Shown piece after piece: positions 34,349-46,697 of a stretch of 64,000 bases of DNA (positions are counted from its first letter, which is position 1; each line of letters opens with the position of its first letter). Both the position numbers and the translations under genes were made by a program. Under the pieces are notes generated by a model. It was not told where the DNA came from. It made no database searches and worked only from the letters and a program-made list of their open reading frames with translations. This DNA is from Gonapodya prolifera JEL478 (lineage: Eukaryota > Monoblepharomycota > Monoblepharidomycetes > Monoblepharidales > Gonapodyaceae), in assembly GCA_001574975.1 (NCBI GenBank), contig KQ965868.1:1-64000 (forward strand), given 5' to 3'.

Positions 34349-36334
34349 ATGCACTTGGACCTGAAGCGATTGATTTCCGATGTAAGCGAGCGCAAGCAAC
34401 TTCTGGACGAAGATTTAATCAAGGAGCTGTGCGAGAGATGCAAGGTGAGAGCGAGCGTGGCTTCCCTTCGGTTATCTCTTTCGTTTATATCCAATCAACC
34501 AATCACCCGCGTTCTAATCATGGCCACGGACTCCACAACTCGCAGGAGGTGCTAGTGGAAGAAGGAAACGTGCGGCATGTGGCAGCGCCTGTGACTATTG
34601 TTGGGGATGTCCATGGGTGGGTCCGCGGTGTAAAATCGACGTGGATTTGGGAGCAATTACCTCACATTCGCACCGTTTTCCGATGGCCGTCTGGGACCGC
34701 AGTCAATTCTATGATGTGCTGGAGCTATTTCGGATAGGTGGCGCCCCACCTGATACCAATTACGTCTTTCTAGGTTTGTTGACATTGAGGTGTTCTCCCT
34801 GATGTCGCGGAAGCGAGTACTGGACGAAAACACTGCCCATGAGCAGTGAGGGAATGTGACAGCGCTTGATATGATTGGGGAGCTCAGTTGCAGAGCGCAG
34901 TTGAAGAAAAGAGGACCTCGGCAGCAGCTCAGGAAGCACATCGGAATGTCTTGCAATGAATGGGGCGAGTCGAGAGCATTTAAATCATTACTAATCGTCG
35001 TTTCTTCAATATCCAGGCGACTACGTCGACCGAGGCTACTACTCGGTCGAGACTATCACCCTGCTCGTTCTCTACAAACTCCTCCACCCACAGCGGGTCA
35101 CACTGGTCCGTGGAAACCACGAGTCGAGAGCAGTTACTCAGACATATGGATTTTATGCGGAGTGTGTCCGGAAATATGGCGGTGCTGCGGTTTGGCAGGT
35201 GGGTCTGCTGTTTCTGGAATCGTGGGGGAATCGTGGGCCGATACAGGGTGAACCGAGGACTAACGCCGACTGGCGAAAGCACGCTAAAATGATCGTTTGC
35301 ACGAGCTTTCCTAGAAGTCACCGGGGATCAGAGAACCCCTGACTTTGTACGAAATGACTTGTTTCATTGGAAACTAACCGTCACTTATGGGAATCACCAC
35401 TTCCAGCATTTCACCGATCTTTTTGACTACCTCGTTCTCGCTGTGGTAGTTGAGAATACAGTCTTTTGTGTGCACGGTGGTCTGAGCCCAGTTGTTCACA
35501 CCCTCGATCAGATTTCTGTGGTTGACAGGTTCAGAGGTATGTAGTAAGCAGCGCACACTGCGAGGAAGCCTAACATGAGAAATTGACTCACGTACCTCCT
35601 TTTTACCCAAGAACTTCCCCACGAAGGCCCCATCGCTGACCTCGTCTGGTCTGACCCCATGGAGAACTACCCCACGGCCTCCGCGCACAGTCCCGGCGGT
35701 TCCGACCCAATATCCGCCATGGAGCGACCTGAGTTTGGTCTGAGTCCACGTGGGGCTGGGTATCTTTTCGGAAAGGAAGCCGTGAGGAAGTTCTTGGAAG
35801 TAAACGGACTTGCCCATGTGACACGAGCGCATCAACTGTGTCAGGAGGGATACCGAGTGCGTTATGTGATTATTCTTGGATGGTTTCGTGTAAAGATTTC
35901 TGACGCGCACGCTCCTCTTTTGGCAGATAATGTACGGCAATCTTCTCTCCACCGTCTGGTCGGCGCCGAACTACTGTTATCGTTGTGGAAACCTGGCTTC
36001 TGTTCTCGAAGTCGGACCCGACCTCGGGTTTCACTACAACGTCTTCGGACCGTGCCCAGAGAACGAGAGAGAGGCGCCAGTTGGGGTGGGAAGCGGGGGC
36101 GGAAGATTTGGATTCCGCACGACTCCTTCCGTCGACGACGACGAGGTACTCCTTCCACCAGCTACTGGGTTAAATGGCAAGATTGTACCACCGCTTAGAA
36201 GATGGGATGTGTTCGACGACGACGATGAGGTGGTGGGGCCGAGAAAGGGTGGGTCGAAGCGTGCCATTGAAAATGACGATGAATATGATGGGAGGACTGG
36301 AAATGGTGGGGTGGTCGATGAGTATTTTTCGTGA
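34349..36334 (+). CDS. PPH3: PP4-type serine/threonine phosphatase catalytic subunit (400 aa)
   Basis: Seven exons join exactly: 34349-34444, 34546-34616, 34703-34773, 35017-35198, 35407-35536, 35612-35856, 35927-36334. All metal-site motifs of the PPP family are present: GDVHGQF, GDYVDRG, RGNHESR, the HGGLSP loop, and [12 protein letters not shown] near the end. [11 protein letters not shown] and the C-terminal VDEYFS favour PP4 (Pph3) over PP2A or PP6, though the assignment within the group is not certain. Oddities: about 24 extra residues after WSDPMEN (around [11 protein letters not shown]) before [12 protein letters not shown], a long acidic insert before the C-terminus ([14 protein letters not shown]), and a final Ser where the family usually ends in Leu for methylation. 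Confidence 0.85.
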
Positions 36335-36531
36335 TCTCATATGTATCTGTAATTGCAATCTTCCCTCCACAAAGTGATGTTGTTGAATAGATATGCAACT
36401 TATTAAAACCAAATTCAAAGTACAAATGTCCGGTATCATCTACATTCAAGACCAGGCTCCAGAAAGGGGGATTCTTGTTTATGTATGGAAAGCCGTACTT
36501 GCGCAGGTCAGTGCGTAACATGTCAGGCTGG

Positions 36532-38144
36532 TCAATGCTTAAGAAGCTTTTCCTTGACGATCTTCTCGCTCCAAGTCCGCAGTCGCTCCTGAAGCTGGAC
36601 ATCATTCGCCATTGGGTGGATCTCTGATAAGCGGGAGGGACGTGCTCGGTCCCAAATAAACTGTGCGCGAACGTTTTTCGACTGGAAGGTGAAAGTATGT
36701 GTGAGGGACTTCCATCTGACGCGCTTCGTGGTACAGAACTTACAACAATATCTGGTGAGGCAGCCAGATAGATGGAACTCAAAGCTCCTTGGTCAGGCGG
36801 CAGGAATGTGACCTGCGAGATTGATGGCACTCGACCATTTTGTAGAAGATGCATATTGACGATAACGTTGGGATGCGAACCTTTGTAAGTTGCTTGAATG
36901 CCCCAAGCAGGAATGACGGCATTATGTCATCCGATAGTTCTGATTGAACGGCACCAGGGTGGAGAGAGCTATCCCACATAATGTGAGAACAAGGAATTTA
37001 ATATCACCTGGAAGAAAACAACTCACTTGCAGTAGATTTTAACGTCCTTCCCGTGCTTTCCTTCCATTCGACGTTGCAAATCGTTCATGTACAAGATATT
37101 GGCGAGTTTTGACTCTCCTGGAGGTTCACCCAAGCATAAGGATTGATGAATCGCAAACATGAGTATTAACTAGCTGTCACTGGAAGCAGAACCCAGTCTG
37201 TCCGCAAGGTCGAATTTACTCGCCGTATCTCTTAAAAGCACTGTAGTACTCTTCGTCATTCAATTTGTCAAACGCGATTCCTTGACGTGGCGCCGACGTG
37301 TTCAGAGCTGACGAAACGGCAACAACGCGGACCGGGTTCCCTGTGAGAGCTGTACGCTCAAGCACGGGTATTAAACTCTCCGTGAGAAGGAAATGCGCGA
37401 AGTGGTTGCTATCGGAAGTCAGGGGGAGCCAATAGATTGCCGTGCTTAATCATCTGATAAGCAGGAGTTCGGGATGAACATACATCGCCTATGATATAAC
37501 TGCCGTGGTAAGGCTTCACGAGGCATAAATAAGAAATCAACAACTCACGAATTGCTTTTCAATGCCGTCTTTCGTCTTCTCCAGCTTGAGAGATCCCACG
37601 ATCCCCGCATTCAAAATCAACATGTGTAAGGGCAGAGCCTTCTCAAGAAAGACTTCCGCAGCGTTAAAAACCGATGAAAGATCGCCCAAATCACATTCTA
37701 TGAATTGGATCTGGTTACCATTCGATTGGATTAGTGTCTAGCATTTCAACGGAGAGGATCATTACACGAACTCAAGCTTACCATAGAGTTCCCCGTCGCG
37801 CCGATAATTTCAGCGATGACAGCATTCGTTTTCTCCGGGTTTCTGCCCAGACAAAAGATGTGCGCCCCTTTCTTGGCGCTTGCAACAACGATCCCTCCGT
37901 CGGAGTGACCATATCGACAAGCTCAGAGATGACTTACAGAACGGTGAGTGTCGCCTTGCCAATTCCTGCCGATGCTCCTGTGATCAGGGCGACTTGGCCG
38001 GTCAGGTCCTGTTCAGAGCCGGTGGGAGGTGTCTCGAGACATTCCAACTACCCAATCCTCCCAGAAAGATGCGTCTGTGTCTGTGCTCACTGGAACATCG
38101 TCGTACTTGAATGTAACCGGACGGGAGGAAAACCAGCCTGCCAT
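36532..38144 (-). CDS. Short-chain dehydrogenase/reductase 1 (retinol dehydrogenase-like)
   Basis: A Rossmann-fold NAD(P)-dependent oxidoreductase. MAGWFSSRPVTFKYDDVP is encoded by exon 1 (ATG at 38144). The next exons carry DLTGQVALITGASAGIG (the TGxxxGIG cofactor motif), KKGAHIFCLGRNPEK, ECDLGDLSSV, LPLHMLILNAGI (NAG motif), NHFAHFLLTE, VVAVSS and RYGESKLANILY, the catalytic Tyr-x3-Lys. The end is LYLAASP-like (GALSSIYLAASP), then WDRARPSRLSEIHP and EKLLKH. Introns are short and regular. A close relative with the same N-terminus lies at 59435-61039. It sits beside the BV-type monooxygenase, a common pairing in fungal degradation clusters. The substrate is unknown. Confidence 0.8.
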
Positions 38145-38245
38145 CGCCTTCTTGCTCGCAATTTCGTTTTGTCCTTCGCCACATCCAGGCAATGAAAAAC
38201 TTGGAAAGTCAGCAATTACGATCAGAGCACCACGTCTAATAAATC

Positions 38246-40346
38246 TAGTGTATATAAAAATAGCAAAAATAAAGAATGGAGAGCCGTGCCCCCTCCCACT
38301 TGGCGTAGACGAACTCCTTTCCGCTAAAGTCTATCATTGGGAACTCGTCCTTCTCCGACCAATAGTCCTGAGTGTGGGCCCTACCGAGCATTCCGCAGGT
38401 CGTCAGTACGAGCTTAGCCCGGCACTATTGCTCTCGCCACTGGCCACTCCCTCTTCTCACCCCGCTGCGGCAAGAGGTGCATCGACTCCAACAGATACGG
38501 TGGGTTAAAGTTGGCCTCATCGATCCAAGGCAGGATCTTCATGTCCTTGTCCTCCTCCCTGAGCTTGGGAACGACGCTGCGGTACCCGTGGTCCTCCATG
38601 TACTGTAGCAACCGGCATGTGAATTCACACACCATGTCAGTGCGCAACGTCCAGGATGCGCGGAGGTAGCTTGGGAACGAGAGCGAACTGTTATATCTCC
38701 CGCTGAAAGAAATAGCCGCACGACTACGCTCACCAAACACCCAAATCAGGTTGGGTACACCAGTGAACATCGTCCCACGGTACGTGATGGTCTTGTCTCA
38801 GTCGACGACTTCGCCACGACAGTGAAAACGAAGTCGCCGAACACTGCGAAGTTGAATCCGGTGGCGGACACAATGATGTCGCCCTTCACTTCTTTGCCGG
38901 ACTTGAGAATTAACGAGACCGGTCTGAGTAAATCGCTTGATGTGGTCGGTTTCTACAGTTGCCTGCACGATAATCACATAAAACCGCGGTCAGCAAATCG
39001 TACACTGACGTCCATTGTAGACTTCATCACTCACCCGTCCGTCAGCAAAAGATTTGAGCAGATCGCCGTCCGGAATGAACGCGATCCGTTGCTGCCACGG
39101 TCGGTAGCTGGGAGTGAAGTGCTTCTCCACGTCGAATCCTTCCGGGAGGTGTGCAGCAACGCCAGCAATGAGGTCCTTCTTGATTTGTTCTGGAGATTCA
39201 ATGCAGAGTTTGGTGAACGCCGCTAGGTCATGAACAATTTTCCGACGGACGATTTCGTGGATCCAGGACTCGTCGATTTTGAGTTTCCGTAGTTCGTCGG
39301 CGAGTTCGATTTGGTCACTATGGTGCGACGGTTGGATATCCTGGTGTCGAACCGAGCATCAGTCAACCTCCCAATCAAAAAGTATGTAGGCGAACGCTGG
39401 ACCATGGTGACGTGCTTCGCTTTGTCCGCCATCGCAGGTACGATCTAGTGGTTTGGAGAAGAACTCAGCCATTTTCAAGGTGTAGACGAGAGAATCACTA
39501 TTGACATACCGTTACGGCAGTCGCTCTTGACCCAATAACGATGACCTCTTTTCCCGTGTAGACGAGGTTAGTTGGCCAGTGCTGTGGGTGAAGGAGGAGT
39601 CCTGTGTAGTCGGACATTCCTGGCCATTCGGCGGTGTACGCCTTTGTGTGGCGGTAATAAACTTGGCCTGGGATGCCATATTTCAGTTGACGTTGCTTTG
39701 ATCAAATGATCGAACCAGCAGAGCAAAAAGTGACTCACACATCCACAAGAAGTTTCCCGGAAAAGATTTTCTTCTCTCCAGTTTTCAAGTTCGTGAGCCT
39801 CTAGTGTCCATTTGCTCTCCTTCGAGTCCCACGAAGCTGTGTCGATGTGCTTGTTGTAGCGGAATTTTTTCGCGATGCCGTTGTCGTCAATGACCTCTTT
39901 CATGTAGGCCATACGTAGACGGGTCGGGGGATGTCGTGATTAGAGTTCGACTTTTCCCCAGAAAGGACCAAACAATCCATATTCTCACTTGATTTTTTTC
40001 GGAAGTCGCAATGGGAGGCCCGACCCAGGGCTTGTAAGCGTACCCAAAGGTATACAAGTCGGAGTCACTTCGAATTCCGGGGTATTTGTGGGTCTCCCAC
40101 GTGCCTCCGAATGTGGATTGGCGCTCAAGCCGACGAAGCTGGTGTTGGGGAGGTTTCTATGAGCCTGAAATACGACAACGAATGCTGTAAGCGGAAAAAC
40201 GTACTTGCAGCATGTGGTAAGCAGCTCCAATACCGGAAATTCCACTGAGGACATCAAAATCCGCTTTGCGGCGTTTGTCGGGAGATGGAAGCTGATTGAA
40301 CCACGCACGCGCCGACAACAAGGCAGTCAAAATGTTCCGCCGTCAT
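38246..40346 (-). pseudogene. Baeyer-Villiger-type flavin monooxygenase, frame-broken
   Basis: Exon 1 (MTAEHFDCLVVGA, ATG at 40346) and exon 2 (GISGIGAAYHMLQ) join at 40309/40244 into an intact FAD motif GAGISGIG. Then [89 protein letters not shown] (NADP site), KHVTMVQRSPTY, FIPDGDLLKSFADG, NLIWVFG and DYWSEKDEFPMIDFSGKE match cyclohexanone-monooxygenase-like enzymes. These pieces lie in different frames without introns to explain it: one base missing between TSFV and LERQ (about 40125), a shift after TSEK (about 39985, in an A-run), and one near LENW (about 39790). It is a pseudogene or error-rich sequence. The enzyme would oxidise ketones to esters. Confidence 0.7.
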
Positions 40347-41536
40347 TTCAGCGATTCAGCTCGAATTTGGATGTGTTGCGTCGTGGATTGTGGGTCACTT
40401 CTGCCTACCCGGGTCTTGGGTGAAGAGCTTCCGTGAGAAACCGATCGCGGTGGAACAGTTCAAGGTGTCTGATTCTCTCACCGTGAGTTGATGTTCCGCG
40501 AATTTAGCAAGCCGAACAGGGCCAGCACCTGATTGTCTCAGAATTGTGTATCCTTATGCAACATGGTCGGCACAATTGACCGTACCTGAACCGGCTAATC
40601 TTTGTCTCACGAAGTGCCGAATTGCCGAGTGCGGGACCACACAAACGTCTTCCGGAGACTACGTAAAATCAAGAAACCCGCGTGGAACAATGCGTGGAAA
40701 AGTTAAGGATCTGTGTTACGATGGCCGCGCTTTCCTGCTTTGTTCCCCGGCCAGAAGACGCAACCCGCAACCGCCGCCATCGTTTGCAACGGCGAAGGCA
40801 AGGCCAATTACGTTTCATCAACCTTTCCAGAACGTACAATTTCCCTTCTCGAATTGATCAAGAAAGTTTGCTCGCAAGAGAGAATTTGGTGACTGTTGTC
40901 CGGGCGCAACTACGTCAGAGAAACAACTCCAATTCTCCCAAGTCTCTGTTCAGCCGTAATTTCTTCCTGCCACGACACGTTGAGCAAAAATAGAACACAG
41001 ACCGCCGTGTTCCACTCAGGGCCAACTTGGAGTTCCGGGGCATGACGCGTTACATGGTGAACGATGTGGTGCGTCGGGAAGACAATGTGATCCCTCGCCG
41101 TACTCGACACCAAGCACACGTACATACCGTCACCCGAAAGCACTATGATTGGGACAAATATTGAGGTATCATCACCACTTCTCCTCCAAATTTTCATTAC
41201 TGAAATGTGGCAGGCCCGCGATGTGCCGGGGCACTGTTTGCGGTGTTCTTGAATCGTAGTGCGCCGTATGAGATATTATTATCGTTCACCGACTACCCTA
41301 CGCGGGGGTCAAGAGGATCCAAAATGGAGAGTAATTAAGAGCGGCGTCAGGAAAAGTTAGGAGGACGAAAATAGACAAGAGTAGTCAGACTCTCACGGTG
41401 ACGTGACCGCCTTAAGTATTACGTCACGTGGCACAGACGTCAGATCTAACTTCTTGCTGCGGTGTGTATTAAACATTGACACTGCAACAACTCACTCAGC
41501 AAAACCAATCTTCAAAGTAATTCTTCTGCCGCCGAT
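40347..41536. other. Intergenic, divergent promoter region
   Basis: It separates the BV-type monooxygenase (minus) from catalase (plus). Open frames here lack family motifs and introns. I see nothing else supportable. Confidence 0.5.
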
Positions 41537-44500
41537 ATGCTTAACGGACAAAAGGATGTGGAACGGGGTGTCGCTCTCACGACAGACTTTGGAGTGGTGG
41601 TGGGTTTCTCCGTCCATGCCGGTCCGGAATCATCCAGCGAAGAATCCTCACGCAATAGGTCCCAACAACTGATGATACACTCAAAGCCGGCGAGCGGGGT
41701 TCCGCCCTCCTGGAAGACTTCCACTTTCTCGAGAAACTGCAACAGTACGTCATGAACGTTCCAAACATCCGAACGCCACGCGAGTTGTTGATGATTGTTT
41801 TCCACCATGCGTCTTAGCTTTGATCGCGAGCGCATCCCTGAGAGAGTTGTCCATGCGCGAGGAACCGGGGCTTTCGGTGTCTTCGAGAATTACGCACCAC
41901 TTACGCATCTTACCCGTGCAAAAGTTTTCTCGCACGCTGGGAAAACAACACCAGTATTTGCTCGGTTTTCGACTGTGCAAGGGTCTCGTGGCAGTGCGGA
42001 CTCGGTCAGGGATGTGCGCGGGTTTGCTGTGAAATTTTACACGGAAGATGGCAATTGGGATCTGGTAAGCCAAATTGCAACATCTTCTTTGGAACTTAGT
42101 TATCTGAATTTCAATTCCTCTAGGTTGGGAATAACAGTTGAGTCCACATACGTCGCATTCCCAGCTAACGCTGACACGTCATGCTACCACCCACGGCCTA
42201 ATTGGTCATAGTTCCAGTGTTTTTCATCCAAGACGGGATCAAATTCCCCGATCTTGTCCATGCACTAAAGCCCGAGCCAAGATTCGAAATGCCGCAGGCA
42301 GGGTCTGCCCATGATAATTTCTGGGATTTTATATCGAACACCCCAGGTGAGATGCATTTCAGACTGGGCCGGAGAGTATGAGGGATATATCTAAAAGCTG
42401 TTACCGTCAGAGTCTTTGAATATGGCTATGTGGATTCTGAGCGACCGGACCATTCCGCGAAACTTTCGTGCAATGCAGGTTCGTGATTCCTTTGGTTTAT
42501 CTCATAGCACCTTTTCTTGACGAATCTTTGACTGTTCAAGGGGTTCGGCGTCCACACCTTCATCTTGCAGAACGCCGAGGGAAAGGAAACCTTTGTGAAG
42601 TTCCATTGGAAGCCATTGGGAGGAGCCTACTCGGTGAGAGCTGGCTGCACGTCCTTGCCCTCTTGCCTTCCACTGATACATTGTCACTTGCACAGAACAA
42701 TTTTGATGAAGCACAGAAGCTGGCTGGGAAAGATCCTGATTACTTCCGTCGAGATCTTTATGAAAGTATCTCCAAGGGCGCGTTCCCGGAATGGGAGCTC
42801 GGGGTACAGACGGTGCCCATCGAGGACGAGCACAAGTTTGATTTTGATCTTTTGGACTCAACCAAGGTACGGCGTGTGGTTTGCTTTTCCAACCCATACG
42901 CCTCAAACACTTTTTGGGTATCGCAAGATAATTCCAGAGAGCTTGGTTCCCGTTCAGAAGATTGGAAAAATGACACTGAACAAGTGAGTCCCGCTGCTGT
43001 GTTCTCCAACTTTCTTATCAGAAATGACAGATCCACTCTCACAGGGTTCCCGAGGAGTTCTTCACACAGGTGGAGCAAGGCGCTTTCGCCGTCTCCCGTG
43101 TGGTTCCCGGCATAACGTTCAGCAACGACCCACTTCTTCAATCGCGAGTCTTTTCGTACCACGACACGCAGCTGCACAGACTTGGGCCCAACTTCCACTT
43201 GCTCCCGACAAACTGCCCGCTATCCACTGTAGCAAACAATCAGCGAGACGGACCCATGCAGACCGTGGTTCACACGTCGAATGTCAACTATGCTCCCAAT
43301 ACGTTGGCCGGTAATAAGCCAAAGCCCATGTCGGTGGCCGAGGGTGCATATGCGCATTCAGTGGCGACGGCCGCAACAGGTGGGAAAGCCGCCGGACGCA
43401 AGGTTCAGGCAAGACCGAGCGAGAAGTTTGGCGAGCACGTCCTGCAGGCTCAGCTTTTCTACAACTCGCAGAGCGAGGCAGAGAGGCAGCATATGGTCTC
43501 GGGTGAGCTGATTGAGAAACTATTTCGGCGGTGGTATCTCGAACTTATCATCGGAGCATCCTTCATTCAGCGGCATGGTTTGAGCTAGGAAAGTGCACTG
43601 ACACTGGAGTTCGCGAGAGAATGGTACACCGCTTCAACATGGTGGACAATGGGTTCGCCAGAGAGGTCGCGAGGTGAGGTTTTTCTCCACCCAAGACAAA
43701 GTTATGCCGCTGTTGCTGACAATCTCCACACAACAGGGGAATCGGCGTTTCTCCTCCACAGTCTAAGACCACAAACGACGGTCGCTCAACCTCGGGAATC
43801 TCACTTGACGAATACTTGCCACAGTCAGCAAGCGGCAGGAAAGTTGCAATCCTCGCAATGGACGGCGTGGATATCGAAGGTGTCTCGGCGATCAAGGCAA
43901 CGTTGGAGGGGAAAAGGGTTACAGTTGACGTCGTGTCATCGGTGAGTGGAAGTTCATGGTTCTAGTTATAAAAGGAACGTCTTAACGAGGCAGTCATTTT
44001 CAGTCCCTCACGGCTCTGAGCGGATCAGATGCGACAACAAAGCTCCCCGTAGACAAGACATTTCTCACTGCACACAGCACTGTGTACGACGGTATTCTTA
44101 TCCCCGGTGGCGCACAGTCTGCAACGCTCCTCCAGAGAGATGGACTCGCGATCAACTTCGTCAACGAAGCGTTCAAGCACTGTAAGCCGCTCGCAGCGGT
44201 TGGGTCGGGAGTTGACGTCATTTCGGCGACCAATCTGCCAGTGGTGGGTATGAAGAACACTGGTGCGCCTTCAGGGAAAGAGGCTGCCAAAGGCAATGGT
44301 GAGACCATCACAGAGAAAGGTAAGAGAGCTTGATTCCTGATTTCAAAATGCCACTATGTCGATTGATACGATCAAATCTTTGCCAGCTGCTAACTTCGCC
44401 AAAGATAAAATGACGACGGTGCTTGCCGCCATCACGCCTTCGGCCGTGACGGATCCTATGGGACTTGCCGTGAATCCAAAAGACGGTAAGGAAGCTGCAA

Positions 44501-44583
44501 CAGACGTGGCGGAGAGGCTTGCGGAAATGCTCAAGAAGCACAGATTCTGGGCGAGGGAGTTGGATCCCAGGGTTCCAGCATGA
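41537..44583 (+). CDS. Large-subunit catalase with C-terminal DJ-1/PfpI domain
   Basis: Large catalases decompose hydrogen peroxide and carry a flavodoxin-like C-terminal domain. N-terminal exons: [19 protein letters not shown], then [20 protein letters not shown]. The catalytic His is in [20 protein letters not shown], the heme-side Asn in VGNN, and [19 protein letters not shown] follows. The proximal Tyr region is [18 protein letters not shown], then [20 protein letters not shown]. The catalase end is ELIEKLFR. The DJ-1-like domain runs [15 protein letters not shown] to [15 protein letters not shown] and [14 protein letters not shown], ending [13 protein letters not shown]. About ten short introns are all plausible and no break was seen. 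It is flanked by monooxygenases and VOC proteins, so peroxide control is the likely local job. Confidence 0.9.
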
Positions 44584-44695
44584 TTGCAAACGCGCAAGAT
44601 AGATTTCAATTCGAAAATGTACAAAAATCTGCAAATCAAACTCTTTTTCTTCGTTAAGAGTGGAATCCGATGACCACGGAACCAATTTACTTACC

Positions 44696-45510
44696 TCATG
44701 CAACTAACCCCTTCTGAGCGATCATTTCGTCCGCAAGTGCCTCCCTAGTGATATACGGCGGCTGGAGCAAGTTGTAGTCCCCAACTTCAACGCCATTACC
44801 GTCACAGTCAAAGAAGAAAACCCTGAACGAGTGCGGTGAGAATCATCACCGTGAGTCACATCAAGGTGCGGGTCTTTCACGCACTGTTTAAAAGTCCTTC
44901 CAGGCCGGGCCTGCAAGGTCGTTTTGATTCCAAGCTCCTCGAGTCTCTGCCGCGCCATGTCGACATTGTCGGTGCGAAGGGCAATGTGGTGAGACCTGCT
45001 GACGAGGTCGGTGCGGTCGGGAAAGCCGTTTTCGATCCCCTCAGAGGGTTTGAAGTTGTGCGGAGACTCTGGGAGGAGCTCGGTAGCGTTGGGAAGTTTT
45101 TCGAGAATGTGGAGGAGGATGGATCCTGGAGGTGGGGTTCCGACCGTATCGTCCGACCATTCACCAAAGTAGCCGTAAGGAAGACAGAGCCATGAGCCGC
45201 GAAAGTTGAAAAGAGGTCGCTCGCAGGGTTCTTGAAGGGAAGATGTTGTCATAGGTCCGAAATTTTCAGCAGGTCTGACGAAAAACTCACTGAATCCGAG
45301 TACGCGTTGGTACCAGGCAGTCAGCCGGCGCACATTTGTGGTCTGGTGCGGGGAGTGATTGGCCAGAATAACAGGATTGGTCAACTGTCACGATCGCAGC
45401 AGCACGGAAACCCCGTGCTTTCTCCAGAGATTCGGACCACATACCTCGCGCGAGATGTGGTTCAACGAGTGAACGGAATTCTCGCCAGCGCTAGATATCT
45501 TGCTGGTCAT
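44696..45510 (-). CDS. VOC/glyoxalase-fold protein 1
   Basis: Vicinal-oxygen-chelate proteins bind a metal through His/Glu and include glyoxalase I, dioxygenases and bleomycin-resistance proteins. Start MTSKISSAGENSVHSLNHIS at 45510. After an intron: NVRRLTAWYQRVLGFSEFF, then RPLFNFRGSWLCLPYGYFG, PPPGSILLHILEKLP, VSRSHHIALRTDNVDMARQR, LEELGIKTT. The last exon is VFFFDCDGNGVEVGDYNLLQ, ending MIAQKGLVA at 44696. Candidate metal ligands are the His of LNHIS, the His in GSILLHI, SHHIALR, and Glu in GNGVEVGDY. Two βαβββ modules are visible. It is a tandem paralogue of the gene at 45630-46508. Substrate unknown. Confidence 0.8.
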
Positions 45511-45629
45511 CGCGAAAAGTGACCGAACTGCGCGACCGCAGCTCGAAGGGTGTATTATGACTCCAAGGCAAGAAAATCACACTATTTACATACAAAGCGA
45601 TGGTTAACTAATAAAATCTTGCCGGGACT

Positions 45630-46508
45630 CTAGCGTCCTTTAAGGCCTTCTTGTTGGTCAAGTAGGACTTCCAACTGCGCAGCGGGAATGATTGGTGGCT
45701 GGAGCTCCAAAAACTCTCCAATCTCTACTCCATTTCCATCGGGATCAAAGAAAAACACCCTTGAGAACGAAGGGGTTACAAGAGAATTTTTGTGACTACA
45801 AATTCAGTATTCGACTCACTGTCGCACCCTGGTGCCTACAACAGTCGTAGTAAAGAACTTGATTCCTTTCTCATCGAGTTTCCGCATGACGTAGTCCATC
45901 TCAAGAGTGCGTAAGGCGACGTGGTGGCCTCTCGAAATCATCCGTGGAACTTCGGGAAACGCGGAAGAGAAGCTCTGGTCGTGGTTGTTGGGCGACTGAG
46001 GGACGAGTGTGGTGGGACTGGGCCGTCGTTGAATGATATGGAGAAGTATGGCGCCTGCATTTGTGGAATGTGAGCTCGTCGGTTGGCTTGCGACCGAAAT
46101 TCCACCTCACCTGGAGGTGGTTGCGACAGCTCCTGCGGCGTCGCGTCATCTTTGTATGTTAAATATCCCGTAGGAAGGCAGAGCCACGAGCCTTTAAAGG
46201 CCAGTGGGGCACGGTAGACCGGGCGGAAGCCGAGAACATCGCAGTAGAAAGCCGAAATTTTGGGCACGTTGGTGGTCTGGAGGCAGAGAGTCACCCCAGA
46301 TCGATGATCGGCATTGACCTTACATAAACCACGAGCTTTCTCGAGTACGCACCTCGTAAGCGTAGTGATTGATAGAGTGGATTTTCAGCGGACCCTTCCC
46401 ATCACCTCCACGTTCCACCGGCTCGGTAAGCTTGTACCATTTTTCTTCCCTGAACGCAAACTCGTCTCCCTTCTCTGCGACTTGTGCCAAATCGCCCGAC
46501 GGAGCCAT
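45630..46508 (-). CDS. VOC/glyoxalase-fold protein 2
   Basis: Start MAPSGDLAQVAEKG at 46508. Exon 1 ends KIHSINHYAYE, followed by TTNVPKISAFYCDVLGFRPV, then APLAFKGSWLCLPTGYL and PPP. A GTGAGG...TGCAG intron joins to GAILLHIIQRRPSPTTLVPQ, FPEVPRMISRGHHVALRTLE, MRKLDEKGIKFF, and the last exon VFFFDPDGNGVEIGEFLELQ, ending EGLKGR at 45630. Same module order and motif spacing as the upstream VOC gene, so a tandem duplication is likely. Candidate ligands match (INH, LLH, GHHVALR, GNGVEIGE). It has a longer charged N-terminus than its neighbour. Confidence 0.8.
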
Positions 46509-46697
46509 CGCTGGACTTGAGTTGGAATGACTACTCCGGCTCAATTTTATCGCCGAAGGCTTTTGTGGAAGGAAACCTCAGCCCTTCTCAGCCTGAACAG
46601 ACTCAACTCTATAACTCTACGGTACATTCTACACATAAAATGCGATGTTTTATAAATAAAGCGCCACCGTCTTCCGTAGCCACCCACCGATCACCGG

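Noticed and set aside
40205-40309. Apparent deletion of the FAD motif in the BV-type monooxygenase
   Set aside because: An intron between 40309 and 40244 restores GAGISGIG exactly, so the motif is intact.
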